Shown piece after piece: positions 63,912 to 64,000 of a stretch of 64,000 bases of DNA. Within the stretch, counting starts at the first letter, position 1; each line of letters starts with the position of its first letter. The stretch comes from Diphasiastrum complanatum (Eukaryota; Streptophyta; Lycopodiopsida; Lycopodiales; Lycopodiaceae). The position numbers and the translations under genes were made by a program. The DNA is taken from positions 19,525,222 through 19,589,221 of the forward strand of contig CM055092.1 in the NCBI GenBank assembly GCA_029204225.1, in the 5' to 3' direction. The notes beneath the pieces are model-generated. The model did not search any database. It had not been told where the DNA came from and saw nothing but the letters and a program-made list of their open reading frames with translations.

Positions 63912-64000
63912 ATGATGTCGTTAAACCTTAATGATCCTGACAAGGAGACGGAACGAATAGTTCATGTTGGTGCACACCTTTTGGCTGAACAACTTTCTAA
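63912..64000 (+). pseudogene. gypsy pol, start of RT-side segment, cut by window end
   Basis: The open frame includes DKETERIVHVGAHL, matching EDKIVHVGAQL just before RT in the Tat-like element at 22956. RT should follow beyond the window. Confidence 0.75.

Noticed and set aside
1-64000. tRNA or rRNA genes
   Set aside because: Only primer-binding sites complementary to tRNA ends were seen; no cloverleaf-sized or rRNA-like sequence was recognised by eye, though a tRNAscan run would be more sensitive.

Overview
The window looks like land-plant nuclear DNA dominated by LTR retrotransposons. It most likely comes from a seed-free plant, or another plant lineage with swimming sperm, that has a large repeat-rich genome such as a fern. 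The pointers are: (i) plant-type Ty1/copia elements with the usual TGGTATCAGAGC-type primer sites, and Ty3/gypsy elements of chromovirus and Tat/Athila type; (ii) a degenerate array of TTTAGGG-like telomeric units; (iii) an intact gene for a sperm-tail PG-rich repeat (STPGR/ODF3-like) protein, a family tied to motile axonemes; (iv) introns with GT-AG borders. The exact species is inference.

Layout. 1-1202: decayed gypsy pol. 1203-3090: two copia LTR remnants on the minus strand, one with a 52-bp tandem repeat. 3635-7103: decayed gypsy chromovirus with chromodomain and 3' LTR. 7104-8230: fold-back sequence, then the upstream region of the one clear host gene, with a TC/AC microsatellite. 8232-9431: STPGR gene. 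9432-12600: mostly featureless. 12600-16480: fragments of gypsy and copia elements. 16489-22043: minus-strand copia element with both LTRs. 22100-27190: Tat-like gypsy element interrupted inside its integrase zinc finger. 27225-28987: remnants of uncharacterised intron-bearing genes. 29530-40125: CACTA (En/Spm-like) DNA transposon sequence in two overlapping copies, separated by a gag-like retroelement and split by a nested copia element (34699-39380). 40210-46367: near-complete, young copia element. 46548-49382: LTR fragments. 50487-51309: remnant of an intron-containing beta-class (permuted) DNA amino-methyltransferase gene, abutted by a copia fragment (51310-54410). 55039-59690: copia element carrying a fragment of an uncharacterised gene between its LTR and gag. 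60507-61264: telomere-like array. 61265-64000: LTR, 24-bp minisatellite and the start of another gypsy pol.

How it fits together. Only the STPGR gene looks like an intact single-copy host gene. The methyltransferase remnant is the most unusual host-like sequence: it has motif IV upstream of motif I and a correctly spliced motif I. The rest is a nested record of insertion: copia into CACTA, retroelement fragments into gypsy integrase, and a host-like or transposon-like gene fragment in a copia leader. Two copia elements have recognisable 5-bp target duplications, and one has LTRs differing at only six positions, so activity has been recent.
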